Numbered from the stretch's first letter, positions 22,801 to 34,869 are shown. The stretch: DNA of 64,000 bases from Mesostigma viride (GCA_009746045.1 RPFO01000310.1:4295781-4359780); one strand, 5' to 3'. A program made the numbers and translations. The notes: generated from the letters alone by a model not told the origin.

Positions 22801-25800
22801 GTCCAGGGAGGTCTGCGTCCACATCGGCTGCACGTTGGCTGCACGTGCAGACACCGGCATCCAGACACCAGCCGAAGGCAGTTGGCCAGACAACCTTCCA
22901 CATGACATCAGCACATCAGGCGTTTCCCAGAGGCATGGTCGGGAACCATAGCCAGGCAGCACAGCTGACGCGGTTGCTAGCCGCACCCTCGCTAGTCACA
23001 CGCCAGCCTGGCTGTGCAGCATCAAGGCAAGCCGCCACTCCCCCCCCTCCCCCCCCATATCAATCCCCACTTACTGCGCTCACACAATCCCGTCGAAACC
23101 CTCATCCGCTCTGAACCCACTTGACCTTTCCTGACCAGCGCCCCCCTCTCACCTTGGTGCTGCGCAAGATGCCGTCCTTGCTCAGCATCGCGACAAGTGG
23201 CGGGTCCTTGAGGGGCGTGCCCATGGCCAGCGCCTCCCCCCCGTCGTCGTGGCTCTCCCCGCCGTGGCTGCCGTAGATGTTGCCGCGCTCCCAGTTGCTG
23301 CCAGGTGGCATCACGAGGGGGTGGGGGGGAGGGGATGTGCCACGTTAGAGGGAAACATGGGGGCATGCCCATGGCGATGACCATGCGAGCGCGGGGGCAG
23401 GTAGGCAAGTAATATGGAGAAATATACACTGTCTAGGGTTTAGGGTTTAGAGAAATATACACGGGAGGCTACGTTTCTCAACCATCAAGGCCGCAGGCTG
23501 TTCCATTTCTGCTTTTCTTTAAAAGGCTGGTCACCCCTTCAACAACTCTCGTGGTTACTACTGAAGGTTCCGCTCCTGGTGCAGCGGTGCCTGAAGTGCA
23601 TCCGATCGTTGGCATCCAAGGGCTTCCTTCCCAGGCCATCGATCGATACGCGCGCCATTCCTGCTGCCTGCGCACAACTGCCGGTTTTTATGCGTGGCCG
23701 TGTGCACATCCGCTCTTGGTTTCTATATTTAGCACACCGCGCGCACCCTAGTTGGGTTTCCATATTTAGCGAACAGCGCACCCCCAAGGTGGGTTTCTAT
23801 ACTTAGCACACAGTGCGCCGCCAAGGTGGATTTCTATATTTAGCTTTGCGCGCGCACCTGGACGAGCGCGTCAGGATCGCGGCAAGGTCGAAGCGGAAGC
23901 CGTCGATGCGGTACTCCGTAACCCAGTGGCTGCGGGGGCGATGTGAAAAGAAGAGACCATCACACATATGGCACGGGTGTTAGGGCAGCACACTGAGCAC
24001 CCGATCGCATACAGCTGGCGGTGAAGTGGGGCAGCATTATGTGTTGAGAAACAAGATGACATTCTTCTGGGAACAAATGGGATGGGATTCTTATGGCTTC
24101 TCGGTTGGGATTTTATATGCCGCGGGCTTGGTTTTACATGCTGTGGGTTTACATGCTGTGGGTCTACATGCCGTGGGTTTACATGCTGTGGGTTTACATG
24201 CTGTGGGTTTACATGCCGTGGGTTTATGTGCCGTGGGTCTACATGCCGTGGGTTTACATGCCGTGGGTCTACATGCCGTGGGTTTACATGCCGTGGGTTT
24301 ACATGCCGTGGGTTTACATGCCGTGGGTTTATATGCTGTGGGTTTACATGCCGTGGGTTTACATGCCGTGGAAACAAATGGCCACTGCCAAGGACTGCAT
24401 GTGCCTGCACCCAGCAACACAGCCGCAACACGGTCACCAGTAAGACATACTGGGGTATACGCCGCAGTTGTCCGCCCATGAGGGCCCCCACTTCCCTTCA
24501 CATCAGCTCCCCTTCCTCCCAAGTTGCTAAAAGACCGCAGACCCACGAAGCCGCTCTGTTCGATGCGTAATGAACAGCCAAATGCACCTTAGTCACAGAA
24601 CACCCAGGCACAAGTTTGCGACGGCCAACTGGGGAGGAATGGGCGACCGACGCCTCGACAGGGGTATAGTTATAGTAGTTTGACTACTAACAATAGCACT
24701 ACTATAGGAATAGGGTGGCAAAGGAGTTTACCGGAGGCAGTCGAGGATGAATCGGCGGCACGTCGGGTGGTTGCAGTCGAACGTGTTGCCACACCCTGAG
24801 TAATTGTAGTATTGGCCCTGCGCGTGTGTGATCGAAAGAATGCAGCATACGAGAGCCTGGGTTAAGAGCACAAAAAGGGAAGACAGCGATGCTCTGACAC
24901 TTGGAATGGGCAGCACGTTGCCAGTGTGCGAAGCAAACTTCCAAGGGATGCATCCAGCAGCAGCAGCAACAACAACAACGGACGCAGGAGATGATGGGCG
25001 AGGGTTCAACCATCGTCGCCCAGCGCACACCAATCGTGCCATAGCATGCGTCTCGGTGAAGATGCAACGCGTGTGCCAGCACACATCACGTATTGGGATA
25101 ATCTACTGGACATAATCTGATGCCATGCGCAGGGTGCATGGCCCAGCACATGCGCTGCACAATATGCTACCCACATAGTTATACCACTTGTACTACTGCA
25201 GTGCTGGCGTAATACTGGCGTAATACTGGCGTAATACTGGCGTAATACTGGCGTAGTACTGGCGTAGTACTGGCGCATTAGTAGAAGATTCCTCCTAGAT
25301 CCGTAGAGCCCTGCGCGACACGTGCCGCACACTGAGCGCACCCCGTAGTGGGCTCAAACACAAAAAGCTCATATCGCCAAGACGACACATACATACAACG
25401 AGGAAACATGATGGGTGCGCCAATGACCCTGGAACCCGCATGTACAAGGCATGAGGCTATAGTCAAATCATGATCCTGCGGTATCCAGGTTGTATCACAA
25501 TTATGGCTATTTGAGGCTATAGTCAAATCATGATCCTGCGGTATCCAGGTTGTATCACAATTATGGCTATTTGAGGCTATAGTCAAATCATGATCCTGTG
25601 GTATCCAGGTTGTATCACAATTATGGCTATTATGGAATAAATACTTCAGGACATGGGTGCATGCATACCCCGGGTGCCAGCATGTAGAACGCCCCGTTGT
25701 CGATGCCCCGGAAGGACACGTTGGGGCCAAACTCGTTGCCCTCCGCCGTGTGGTTGAAGACAACATCGAGGATGACCTGGCAGACAGGACAGCGCGTTCG

Positions 25801-27247
25801 CAAGCGGCAGGGAAAACAAGGCCACGCGGAGTAACGCCACAAGTGCCGTGAGTGTGTACGTGGAATGGCATCAAAAGTGGCGGAGGAGGTGGTCAATATG
25901 AGACGGCCGGCGGTAGGGCCTCCAAGCAGGGCCTCACAGCGGTGATCCCAAGTGTGCTGGTGTAACCTGGGTGCGCAGGATGGAGAGGAGGGCAGCCGTA
26001 ACGAGGTGCTTGTGGAGACAACCAAGCGTGCGAACAAGACCAACATAAAATTGGGAGGCAACGCCTGCAAGGAACCAGGCAGGCACCCTGCACTCCATCC
26101 ACTGTGCTCTGGGACTTGTCACATAGCGCCGGTTTCATTCCTCACAGCCGCGTGTCTGTGCCAGGGACAGCCCGACCGCAAGCCACCGCCTCTGACCGTC
26201 TCAATGGCTTCTCATCACATACCAACACGCACACGCAATGGATGGCAAGCAAACTAACACATTAGTTGCAGGCAGCGCGCGTGCGGACAGTCACCACAGC
26301 ATGCGTGCACGTGCATGTGTGTGTGGAGGGGGGGGGAGGGGGGGGAGAGTAAGCTTGAATGGGTAGGGTTGGAGCCATGGGGGCGAGCTGGGTGGGCGGC
26401 TGGCATTGTGGCCGAGTGTAAGTGCAGGAGGGGTGCCACACACTTCGTCCCCACCCACCTCCATCCCACGCTTGTGCGCCTCCCCCCACCACACCGTTGC
26501 ATTAATACAGCAGACCATGCTGTTGTGACCACACCATACCGCGTTATAGTGACCATACCCATCCAACTCGGTCCCATGCTCGCTTGCTTCCCGCACACAC
26601 ACCGTTGCATGGGTGCAGTATACAACCACAGTACAGTGACCACGCCACCCCACACTATAGTGACCGCGCCATACCACGCTAGAGTGACCACACCCACCTC
26701 GATCCCGTTCTTGTGCGCCTCCCGCACGAGCGTCTTCAGCTCGCGCTGGACGCCCCGCCCGCAGTCGCGGAACTGGGGGTCGGGCCGCCCGTAGCGCTGC
26801 ATGGGCGAGAAGAAGTTGAGCGTGGAGTAGCCCCAGAAGTTGAAGCTGCACAGGAAGAGGGATTGCAGGGGGTGCCGGGCGGGAGGTGACCATGAGGCAA
26901 GGGAAGCAGAGGGCGGAGTCAGTGAGGATGGAGCGTGCCGCCGCAGTGGTTGGGCGACAGGCATGACTGACCAGCGACATTTCTAAAACTGCGCGCATGT
27001 GGATGGGTAACGACATTGCACGGGTGCATTGATGCTATTATGGTTCATTTCAACGTAATGTTCTTCTCAGCAGGTTTTTTTCTGGCCCGTCGTTGTAACA
27101 GATACGGACAAAATGCAGGGGCCCACCCGTGGCTGCGCTTGGAGGTCGCTGTGCTGCATCAAACTCGGACGATAAGCAAACAACAGGGGAGAATAGGGAT
27201 GCTAGCCCAGTGGGGGTAGTGGCACAGCAAACATGGCCGCTGGAGTG

Positions 27248-27293
<46 letters not shown>

Positions 27294-30200
27294 ACGCGTG
27301 TGTGAGCCATGCCATCAAGAACGCATGCAAGTGCCCGCCAATAAATGCGGGCATCCGCAGGTACCCGTTCATAGCAGAGCTGTAAGAGTTGTGCGTGTGG
27401 GACCACCCACCCTGTGGGCATGTACAGCTCTCAGTGTCATGCGTGTGCCAGTACCCACCGTGCAGGCATGCAGCTTCGAGTGTCATGCATGTGCCAGTAC
27501 CCACCGGTACGTTCCCGTGTTGCCGATCTCGCCATAGTACTCCATCTCATTGAACTCCATCACAGGCAGCAACTCGATCGCATTCACGCCCAAGTCCTTG
27601 AGGTAGGGCAGCCGCTCCACCACGCCGGCAAACGTGCCGGGGTGGGCCACGCGGCTGGACGCGTGCTGCGTGAACCCCCGCACGTGCATCTCGTAGACCA
27701 CTAGGTCGGCCATGTGGTGTTGAGGGGGGGAGTCACCTTGCCAGTCAAACTGCAAGAGCGCGCCACGTTGTGGGGAGGGGGGTTGGTGCAGGACGCAATG
27801 AGGGGCGGAATGGGGCAAATGACTGCTAAGAGGATGGTGGTTGTGTGGGCAGGAGAGGAGCTGACGGGAAGGAGCAGCATCTGCCACTCAGCGACATGAT
27901 CCAAGCCGAGGACCAGCCCTACTAGGAAGGTGGGACTTGATAAAGTACTACACCTGAACTAACCACATAGCTCGATTGGGAGGATACTGAGTGCATTTTG
28001 AGCAGACGGTGTAAAGGACTCGGCTGCAACCATCCACCCGAGTAACATCAATGAGCGGCGCTATACATGAACCAGCTGCTCCAAACATCATGGAGCTGCT
28101 CTTGATACCAATGAGCTGATCTGTACATCAACGAGCTGCTGTATATATCAATGAGCTGTGCTATATACAAATGAGCTGCTCTATATACAAATGAGCTTCT
28201 CTACATATCAATGAGATGCTTGATATAGGGAATGGAATAGATGTCGCAGTACAACGCTACCGTGGAATGAGCCGTGGGGGAGGAACTCATAGAATATATT
28301 TAAGAAAAACTTTGACGATAGGCAGCAATGGATTACCATTAACAACTAAGTCAGGTTTGGATGCATGTGCCAATACAGCCAATACACCTGCACAATGTGA
28401 CCAGCTATGAGCTACGCAGGCGTATTATGGCCATGCTTGTGGCCTCCCTAATGCCAACCTTGCTTTACATTCATAGGCCAGGTCAGGGCCCTCTGACAAC
28501 CGGCACGGCCCCCATGCCTCCAAGGACAGTCTCCCACGGGCATTCAACTCAAGGCATTACCCCCCAAACCCAAGGCATGTTCTCCCACACCTCAACGCAC
28601 ATTGTCTCACACCCCAAGGCGCGTTGCCCCTGTGCGCTCCCGCGGCTCCCCAACGGGACTGCGTGACTAATGAATTGTTGTGCGCTCCCGCGGCCCCCAA
28701 CGGGACTGCGTGACTAATGAATTGTTGTACGCTCCCGCGGCTCCCCAACGGGACTGCGTGACTAATGAATTGTTGTACGCTCCCGCGGCTCCCCAACGGG
28801 ACTGCGTGACTAATGAATTGTTGTACGCTCCCGCGGCTCCCCAACGGGACTGCGTGACTAATGAATTGTTGTACGCTCCCGCGGCCCCCAACGGGACTGC
28901 GTGACTAATGAATTGTTGTACGCTCCCGCGGCTCCCCAACGGGACTGCGTGACTAATGAATTGTTGTACGCTCCCGCGGCTCCCCAACGGGACTGCGTGA
29001 CTAATGAATTGTTGTACGCTCCCGCGGCTCCCCAACGGGACTGCGTGACTAATGAATTGTTGTACGCTCCCGCGGCTCCCCAACGGGACTGCGTGACTAA
29101 TGAATTGTTGTACGCTCCCGCGGCCCCCAACGGGACTGCGTGACTAATGAATTGTTGTACGCTCCCGCGGCTCCCCAACGGGACTGCGTGACTAATGAAT
29201 TGTTGTACGCTCCCGCGGCTCCCCAACGGGACTGCGTGACTAATGAATTGTTGTACGCTCCCGCGGCTCCCCAACGGGACTGCGTGACTAATGAATTGTT
29301 GTACGCTCCCGCGGCTCCCCAACGGGACTGCGTGACTAATGAATTGTTGTACGCTCCCGCGGCTCCCCAACGGGACTGCGTGACTAATGAATTGTTGTAC
29401 GCTCCCGCGGCTCCCCAACGGGACTGCGTGACTAATGAATTGTTGTACGCTCCCGCGGCTCCCCAACGGGACTGCGTGACTAATGAATTGTTGTACGCTC
29501 CCGCGGCTCCCCAACGGGACTGCGTGACTAATGAATTGTTGTACGCTCCCGCGGCTCCCCAACGGGACTGCGTGACTAATGAATTGTTGTACGCTCCCGC
29601 GGCTCCCCAACGGGACTGCGTGACTAATGAATTGTTGTACGCTCCCGCGGCTCCCCAACGGGACTGCGTGACTAATGAATTGTTGTACGCTCCCGCGGCT
29701 CCCCAACGGGACTGCGTGACTAATGAATTGTTGCTGCCCCATGCCCCAGAGCACAAGTTTGCGTACCACATCGCCAGGCCGAGGCACCACGCCTGCCGCC
29801 TGGGGCCAGCAGTCGCCCTGCCAGCCGCCCACGCCGAACTCAGGCCGGCTCAGCACGCCCTGCAAGGAACGTTCATGAAGAGGCAGCAGGACCCACGTAG
29901 CGGGCAACACATGAGGGATGCAAATGGGTGATCAACAGGGAGGCAAGATGGTGGCGACGCGATGACTGCTTTCCTGCACCATCCTTCGATTTGAACAACA
30001 TGGTCATGAAATAAGGACAACAACATGGTCATGAAATAAGGACAACAACATGGTCATGAAATAAGGACAACAACATGGTCATGAAATAAGGACAACAACA
30101 TGGTCATGAAATAAGGACAACAACATGGTCATGAAATAAGGACAACAACATGGTCATGAAATAAGGACAACAACATGGTCATGAAGTAAGGACAACAACA

Positions 30201-32653
30201 TGGTCATGAAGTAAGGACAACAACATGGTCATGAAATAAGGACAACAACATGGTCATGAAATAAGGACAACAACATGGTCATGAAATAAGGACAACAACA
30301 TGGTCATGAAATAAGGACAACAACATGGTCATGAAATAAGGACAACAACATGGTCATGAAATAAGGACAACAACATGGTCATGAAATAAGGACAACAACA
30401 TGGTCATGAAGTAAGGACAACAACATGGTCATGAAATAAGGACACGCATCGCATGAACGCACAGTGACCTCTCAAGTTCCGTAGGCACAAACACCTGCTG
30501 CGTGCCCCGCCCTGCCCCCCCTTCACCCAAATGTCTTACATGGCGTCGTGTGGCGTCCAGGGAAACAAAACTAAAGGAACACCATTTTGCCAGTCAGCAC
30601 CCCAGCAACTCAACCCCAGTAAACCCCCCAGCAACCCCCAGTCACTCAGCCCCCCAGTCACTCAAGCCCAGAAAGCATCCATCCACGGCAATCACTCTAG
30701 TGCCACGACCCGGTGAGTCACAGCGCCACTGGCACGCCCCCCTTCGCACCCACCTTTGCGTAGGGGTCGAGCAGGACCTTGGAGGGGTCAAAGAAATCCG
30801 CTGGGGTGGGCTCCTCAGGCCCCCACACGCGGTACCCGTACAGGATGTCGTGGTTCTTGACACGCAGGCACACGTGCCAGGTGTTGCCCGTGCGGTTGCG
30901 GACGGGATCTAAGGGTATCTCCGACGTGATGCGGCCCTGTGGGGGGGGGGGAATTGGGCGCAAAAGTGAGGTGAGGTTAGGGGGGGAGTGTGGTGGAGTC
31001 AGGTAGCATAATGGAGAGGAGGGAGGGGAAGGTGTGAGATGGACTTACATACAATCAGGGGAGAGGGGTGGGGGGACAAGGGGGGGGGGGCAAGTGCACA
31101 CGGCAGGGGTGGACGGGCGGGCATGAAGAGCTCAGCAATGGGTGTTGGCTGGGTGCTGGGACGGATGTTAAATAGTGCGAGGACCGAACCACTGATCGCA
31201 GTAATTACTTGGTTAGCCTTGCTAGCTAAAAGGCGGCCATACTAACCAGCGAAAACCACATGCAAAAAACGTTGAAGGTTTCAGAGGTGAGGGCAGGCGT
31301 GGGGAAGTCGCAAATGGGGGTTGGCGGGGTAGCCAGTCAGGAGGTCACCTAATCTAAAAGTGGCCAAAGGCGCGCGGGCCAACCATGGGCGGATTTGTTT
31401 ATCCGTAGATAGCAAAAGAGCAGCAAAGCAGTACATAGCAAAAGGGCACCAGCGCAGAGGGCGAGGGGCATGGCTGGGACGCATGGGTGAGAGCCCCAGG
31501 GCCGACCCAGGGTGATGGCAGCTGGATTACTCTGCAACTCCCAGAGAAATGGTTGACAGGGAGCCGCGGGGGGGGCATGTCGAGGGGTAAGTTTTCCAAA
31601 ACGCCTAAGGGACGGAGGTGAATGTGAGGCAACTCTAGAGGGGTCAGCTTATTAATTAATTGCACAAGGGGTCAGCTCATGCAATGCTCCTGCCCATGGT
31701 ATGTCACAACCCCCAACCGGCCTGCAAACGCTGCCTTGACCCAAGGTGAAGTGCCCTACATGGTGGGTGTCCACACAGAGGCTCGCATCGGTACCACTGA
31801 TAGGACGCACGCCACGTGACGTTAGGTCAATGGCCTGAGAATTCCGCTAAAACTAATTTTAGCTGACAACCCACATCCAATTTGCGATCGTGTACGGTTA
31901 TGGTACGCGTCAAACCAAAGTGAGCTCTGTAACGTGTACAGCAACTCTACCCTTCCCATCAACTGTTTCATCAGAGCTAAGGATTCCGATAGCTGCCATG
32001 CCCCTTCCCGCATTACCGGCGACATCGCAGAACTCTGCCCGGGAAATTGTGATGGGAAAATCCCCCAAATTATCTACTTTTCACGTCCATTCTCCCACGT
32101 CATTTGCTCCAGGAAACAAGCAGCCGCTTACCTCGGCCAGATCTTTCTCCGTGAACAGTACCAATGAGACAGCCGTCGCACGAGTCGAGGTAATGGCGAA
32201 ATTCAGTGCGTTATCCGCCGTCAAAGAAGCACCCAAAGGTGAGCTGGTTCCCCGTTGGGGGGTATCGTATAGCCAACCCAGGCCGGCCCCATAGCCAGTG
32301 CTTTGCTGAACAATTTTTACAGCAGGCTTCTCTACCACCTCCAAGCCCTGGGCAGCATCCACTGAAGCCTTAGTCGACAGATTTCTTGAGGCCGGCTCGG
32401 TCTTCGGGGGTGTCGCTCGCGTCCGAAGGCCCAAGCTACCGATGTTGCCTAGAAATCCCCCCGATTCGTCTACGCTACCATGAGATGAACTCTGACTTGG
32501 CAGGCATTTCAAATTGGTCCTAGAGAAAAAGCGGCAGCCCCTAACTTGAGAACTATACGCAATCTTTCTTCCTAAACACGGATGCTGTGCTCCACGATAA
32601 ACCGGGGTCGTCAACGAGACTGCGAGGGGCATGCTGCAACAAAGGGACGTCAT
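16816..32653 (-). CDS. Isoamylase-type starch debranching enzyme (GH13, CBM48), 17 exons
   Basis: Exons (minus order): 32653-32132, 30936-30754, 29859-29767, 27749-27505, 26845-26698, 25776-25669, 24817-24732, 23929-23858, 23297-23153, 22494-22405, 21965-21873, 21052-20894, 19975-19892, 18903-18823, 18265-18180, 17524-17404, 17082-16816. All phases join, giving 860 residues. The enzyme hydrolyses alpha-1,6 branches of glucans. The first ~100 residues are Ser/Arg-rich and look like a plastid transit peptide. A CBM48-like domain spans about 135-235. GH13 motifs are complete: DVVFNH (401-406), GFRFDLA with nucleophile Asp476, EAWD with acid/base Glu538, and CHD with Asp612. It is therefore predicted active, unlike the catalytically dead ISA2 class; ISA1 and ISA3 cannot be separated by eye. 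An unusual Gly/Asp/His-rich loop lies near 495-510. Length fits plant isoamylases. Introns are 140-2000 bp and full of tandem repeats. Confidence 0.92.
17922..18007 (+). mobile_element. 86-bp 3'-end fragment of the ORF1-only retroelement in isoamylase intron 15
   Basis: Flanked by the 13-bp duplication ATGGGGCCCGGCC at 17909-17921 and 18008-18020. The insert repeats CCCCTTCTCAGGGCTAT twice, then carries ATGTGCTACATATACTCCCA and a TTAATTAAT-type tail. It matches the 3' end of the complete element ending at 40449. Confidence 0.8.
18761..18838 (-). repeat. Echo of the exon 14 3' end
   Basis: The last 15 bases of isoamylase exon 14 (TGCCACGACAGCGAG, ending at the donor) recur about 65 bp downstream in the intron. 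There they are followed by CTAGG, not a GT donor, so only the first copy can splice as annotated. Confidence 0.6.
19739..19869. repeat. (AGT)n trinucleotide array in isoamylase intron 13
   Basis: About 43 copies with an interruption near 19807. It lies within 25 bp of the exon 13 donor. The poly-Ser/Val/Thr frames over it are artefacts. Confidence 0.95.
20569..20830. repeat. 12-bp array (CCCCCTCATCAT) in isoamylase intron 12
   Basis: About 20 units, some with CCCCGTCATCAT variants, in the intron after exon 12. In gene sense it is a GA/TG-rich tract. Confidence 0.9.
21084..21524. repeat. GGGT/GGGC tetranucleotide array in isoamylase intron 11
   Basis: GGGT units at both ends surround a core of GGGC with GGC interruptions, ending 30 bp from the exon 12 acceptor side. 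It is extremely G-rich on the plus strand (C-rich in the transcript) and could form G-quadruplex DNA. The Gly/Arg/Ala and Pro/Ala frames are artefacts. Confidence 0.95.
23430..23450 (+). repeat. Interstitial telomere-type insertion (TTTAGGG) flanked by a 12-bp duplication
   Basis: The stretch CTAGGGTTTAGGGTTTAG contains two plant-type telomere units. It is bracketed by AGAAATATACAC at 23418-23429 and 23451-23462. It lies in isoamylase intron 8. The duplication suggests insertion at a staggered break. Confidence 0.65.
23717..23859 (-). repeat. Four imperfect ~37-bp repeats overlapping the exon 8 donor
   Basis: Each unit has TTCTATATTTAGC-like and GCGCGCACC-like blocks (plus strand), at 23720, 23758, 23794 and 23831. 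The last GCGCACC block contains the exon 8 splice donor in reverse complement (AG/GTGCGCG), so the donor motif itself is repeated in the intron. Confidence 0.65.
24115..24375. repeat. 15-bp minisatellite (CATGCCGTGGGTTTA) in isoamylase intron 7
   Basis: About 17 units with C/T variants (CATGCTGTGGGTTTA, GTCTA). 15 is a multiple of three, so the array is open in several frames, but no family similarity supports coding. Confidence 0.95.
25195..25275. repeat. 11-bp repeat (CTGGCGTAATA) in isoamylase intron 6
   Basis: About seven tandem units with A/G variants, in the intron between exons 6 and 7. Confidence 0.9.
25450..25632. repeat. 60-bp direct repeat, three near-identical units, in isoamylase intron 6
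   Basis: Units end near 25511, 25571 and 25631; two are almost base-for-base the same. They begin TTTGAGGCTATAGTCAAATC. The array lies about 40 bp from the exon 6 donor. Confidence 0.95.
27252..27291. repeat. (GT)n microsatellite in isoamylase intron 4
   Basis: Twenty uninterrupted GT units in the intron between exons 4 and 5. Confidence 0.97.
28050..28215. repeat. Degenerate ~22-24-bp repeat (ATCAATGAGCTGCTCTATAT) in isoamylase intron 3
   Basis: About seven diverged units, recognisable by ATGAGCTG followed by an AT-rich spacer. Confidence 0.75.
28636..29735. repeat. 48-bp minisatellite, about 23 copies, in isoamylase intron 3
   Basis: The unit contains GCTCCCGCGGCTCCCCAACG and GACTGCGTGACTAATG. 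Copies are nearly identical, with a few one-base-shorter GGCCCCC variants that switch the frame. 48 is a multiple of three, which gives long open frames on both strands. The array begins only about 30 bp past the exon 3 donor. High homogeneity implies recent expansion or active turnover. No unique spacers are present, so it is not a CRISPR array. Confidence 0.97.
29995..30443. repeat. 25-bp minisatellite, about 18 copies, in isoamylase intron 2
   Basis: The unit contains ACATGGTCATGAAATAAGGA. A few copies have GAAGTAAGG instead of GAAATAAGG. It has a TAA in every unit, so it is not coding. Confidence 0.97.
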
Positions 32654-34430
32654 CTTGCCGTGAATTGGAAGACGGCAGGCGCAAATACTTGAATTATCTC
32701 AGGCAGATTGCTATTTCAGCTTGCAAATCTTTACACCCATCTGGAAATTGCCATCGTAATTTTCAAATAAGATGTCTGGCAGGGTCAGGTCTTGTTGCGA
32801 TGTCGATGGTGCGACGAGCGTGGGCACAAATTGGGCACTGGCACTACTGGCAGTTATTTTCTTTCAGTTTTCTCGTGGATAAACGCGCCACTAAAAGTGC
32901 ACGAGCCTTTTGGTTACAGTGCAGCGTCAGACGCGACGTACAGCAAGTGAGGCGCAGGGCACGGAAAAGCGCCCCTTACCTACAGTAGGTACGTAGCGGT
33001 TTTACGTTTCAGTTTCGTTCGGGCGACGGTCACATCTCCCTTGGGGGACGGTAAGCCCCAAGTATTATATACTACTAACGAGATGCTGTACATATCCTCG
33101 GAATCAGTACATAACGACGCTGGCGATGCATCATGCAGTCCCTGGTTCCGGCGTTTCCGCGGGCCTTGGCGTTGGCCGCGACCGTTAGGTTTAATCTTTA
33201 ATCCGTGACCATCGCAAGTTCACGTAGGTACTGAACAGCTCTAGCTGGCTCCGTCGAGCATTCATAACTGGGCAGTGGGCACTGGGCAGTGGGCACGTCG
33301 ACCGTCAAGTCCAAGCGCCACGAGCAATGCTGCCTTGGAAAACAGCAGACCAGCACTTCGGTAATTGATCACGTGGTCCCGGTAGGAAGATTGCATCGCG
33401 TTTATCCGGCACAGTTGGATATGTAGTTATTATATGGGCAGCCCGGCCCTTATTAGGTCCACAACCCTTCGTGTGAGGTGCAAGAGTCTTTGTGCGCTAC
33501 TCCTTGGGCCAGGGCAGCAGCGGAGAGAAGGCAGCTTTAGGTATTGTGCTGCTTATCGCCCCTCTACCAGTATGTGCGAAGTTTTGACTCGAAGGCATCC
33601 CTAGCTTGGCACAGTGGACTCAACCGCCTACCTCGTCTAGCCGGGTCCGTAACTCGAATGCGACTATTCTAGCTGCCCCTACTAGTAATCCCTGGGCGCG
33701 AGTGCGGAACTTTCGTTGTTTTGTTGAGTGTCAGCTCCTGATTGTATACATGATCTTGGTCGGGATTTTGATGCTGTAAAGGACGCCATTCAGTTGTGAG
33801 AGTATATATGGATGCATCAATGTAGCCCCGGGACCAAACTATCCTGCCGTATTCACCGTTAAGTCCGAACCCGCCCCTTGATTAACTTTCCGGTGCGCCT
33901 GCAAGCAATTAGGCATCAGTCAATCCTCATATTGAGCTAGCCAAGGCAATTAGAGATGCACGGCCCTTTGAGGCAAGGACCTTGTGCGAGTGCTTGGAGG
34001 CCCCTCCATGTTTTCTTCGTCAAATTAAAACGAGTGCTTTCTAGTGTGCTCTTGCTTGTTGTGTTTCTGTATCCATGAGGAAGTGCCACCAATATTTATT
34101 TACGCGGCGCCAATGATGTTCCCTTAGGAGCTAGCAGACCAGCTATGAACCGTTGTCATCCGTTCAATCTGCAGCGTATTTCAGCAATTTTGCAATAGTA
34201 AAGCATCGTTGAACATTGAAAGAATGTCTCTAAGTGGACAGCCTGCGTTGCTCTGACAGCATAGGAATGGTCGCACAGGGCCACTCAAGATCATCATCAC
34301 CTTCGGGATGAATGGTGGGGGTTAGCCCTGGACATTGCAATCTTGCATGATGTTATTAGCATTAGGATCGATCGAGCAATCGGTCCAGATGTAAGCTCAT
34401 GCAGGCAAGCCTACATATGTACATGCATTC
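32654..34430. other. Isoamylase 5' flank, no gene seen
   Basis: This stretch should contain the isoamylase promoter, reading leftwards. No open frame of note, transposon or recognisable promoter box was found. Confidence 0.5.
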
Positions 34431-34440
34431 ATTCATTCAT

Positions 34441-34869
34441 TCGGTCGGTCGGTCGGTCGGTCGGTCGGTCGGTCGGTCGGTCGGTCGGTCGGTCGGTCGG
34501 TCGGTCGGTCGGTCGGTCGGTCGGTCGGTCGGTCGGTCGGTCGGTCGGTCGGTCGGTCGGTCGGTCGGTCGGTCGGTCGGTCGGTCGGTCGGTCGGTCGG
34601 TCGGTCGGTCGGTCGGTCGGTCGGTCGGTCGGTCGGTCGGTCGGTCGGTCGGTCGGTCGGTCGGTCGGTCGGTCGGTCGGTCGGTCGGTCGGTCGGTCGG
34701 TCGGTCGGTCGGTCGGTCGGTCGGTCGGTCGATCGGTCGGTCGGCCGGTCGGTCGGTCGGTCGGTCGGTCGGTCGGTCGGTCGGTCGATCGATCGGTCGG
34801 CGGCCGGTCGGTTGGTCGGTCGGTCGGTCGGTCGGTCGGTCGGTCGGTCGGTCGGTCGGTCGGTCGGTC
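34441..34869. repeat. (GGTC)n tetranucleotide block, about 107 units
   Basis: Nearly pure TCGG/GGTC array, with a few GATC and GGCC interruptions between 34731 and 34822, framed by CATT repeats on both sides. It yields VGRS and DRPT artefact frames on both strands. Confidence 0.97.

Noticed and set aside
28557-29931. Repeat proteins or a CRISPR array at the 48-bp repeat
   Set aside because: Units are contiguous and identical with no unique spacers, and the array lies between isoamylase exons 3 and 4. The open frames follow only from the unit length being a multiple of three.
29995-30443. CRISPR-like appearance of the 25-bp repeat
   Set aside because: No spacers and the locus is an intron of a eukaryotic gene.
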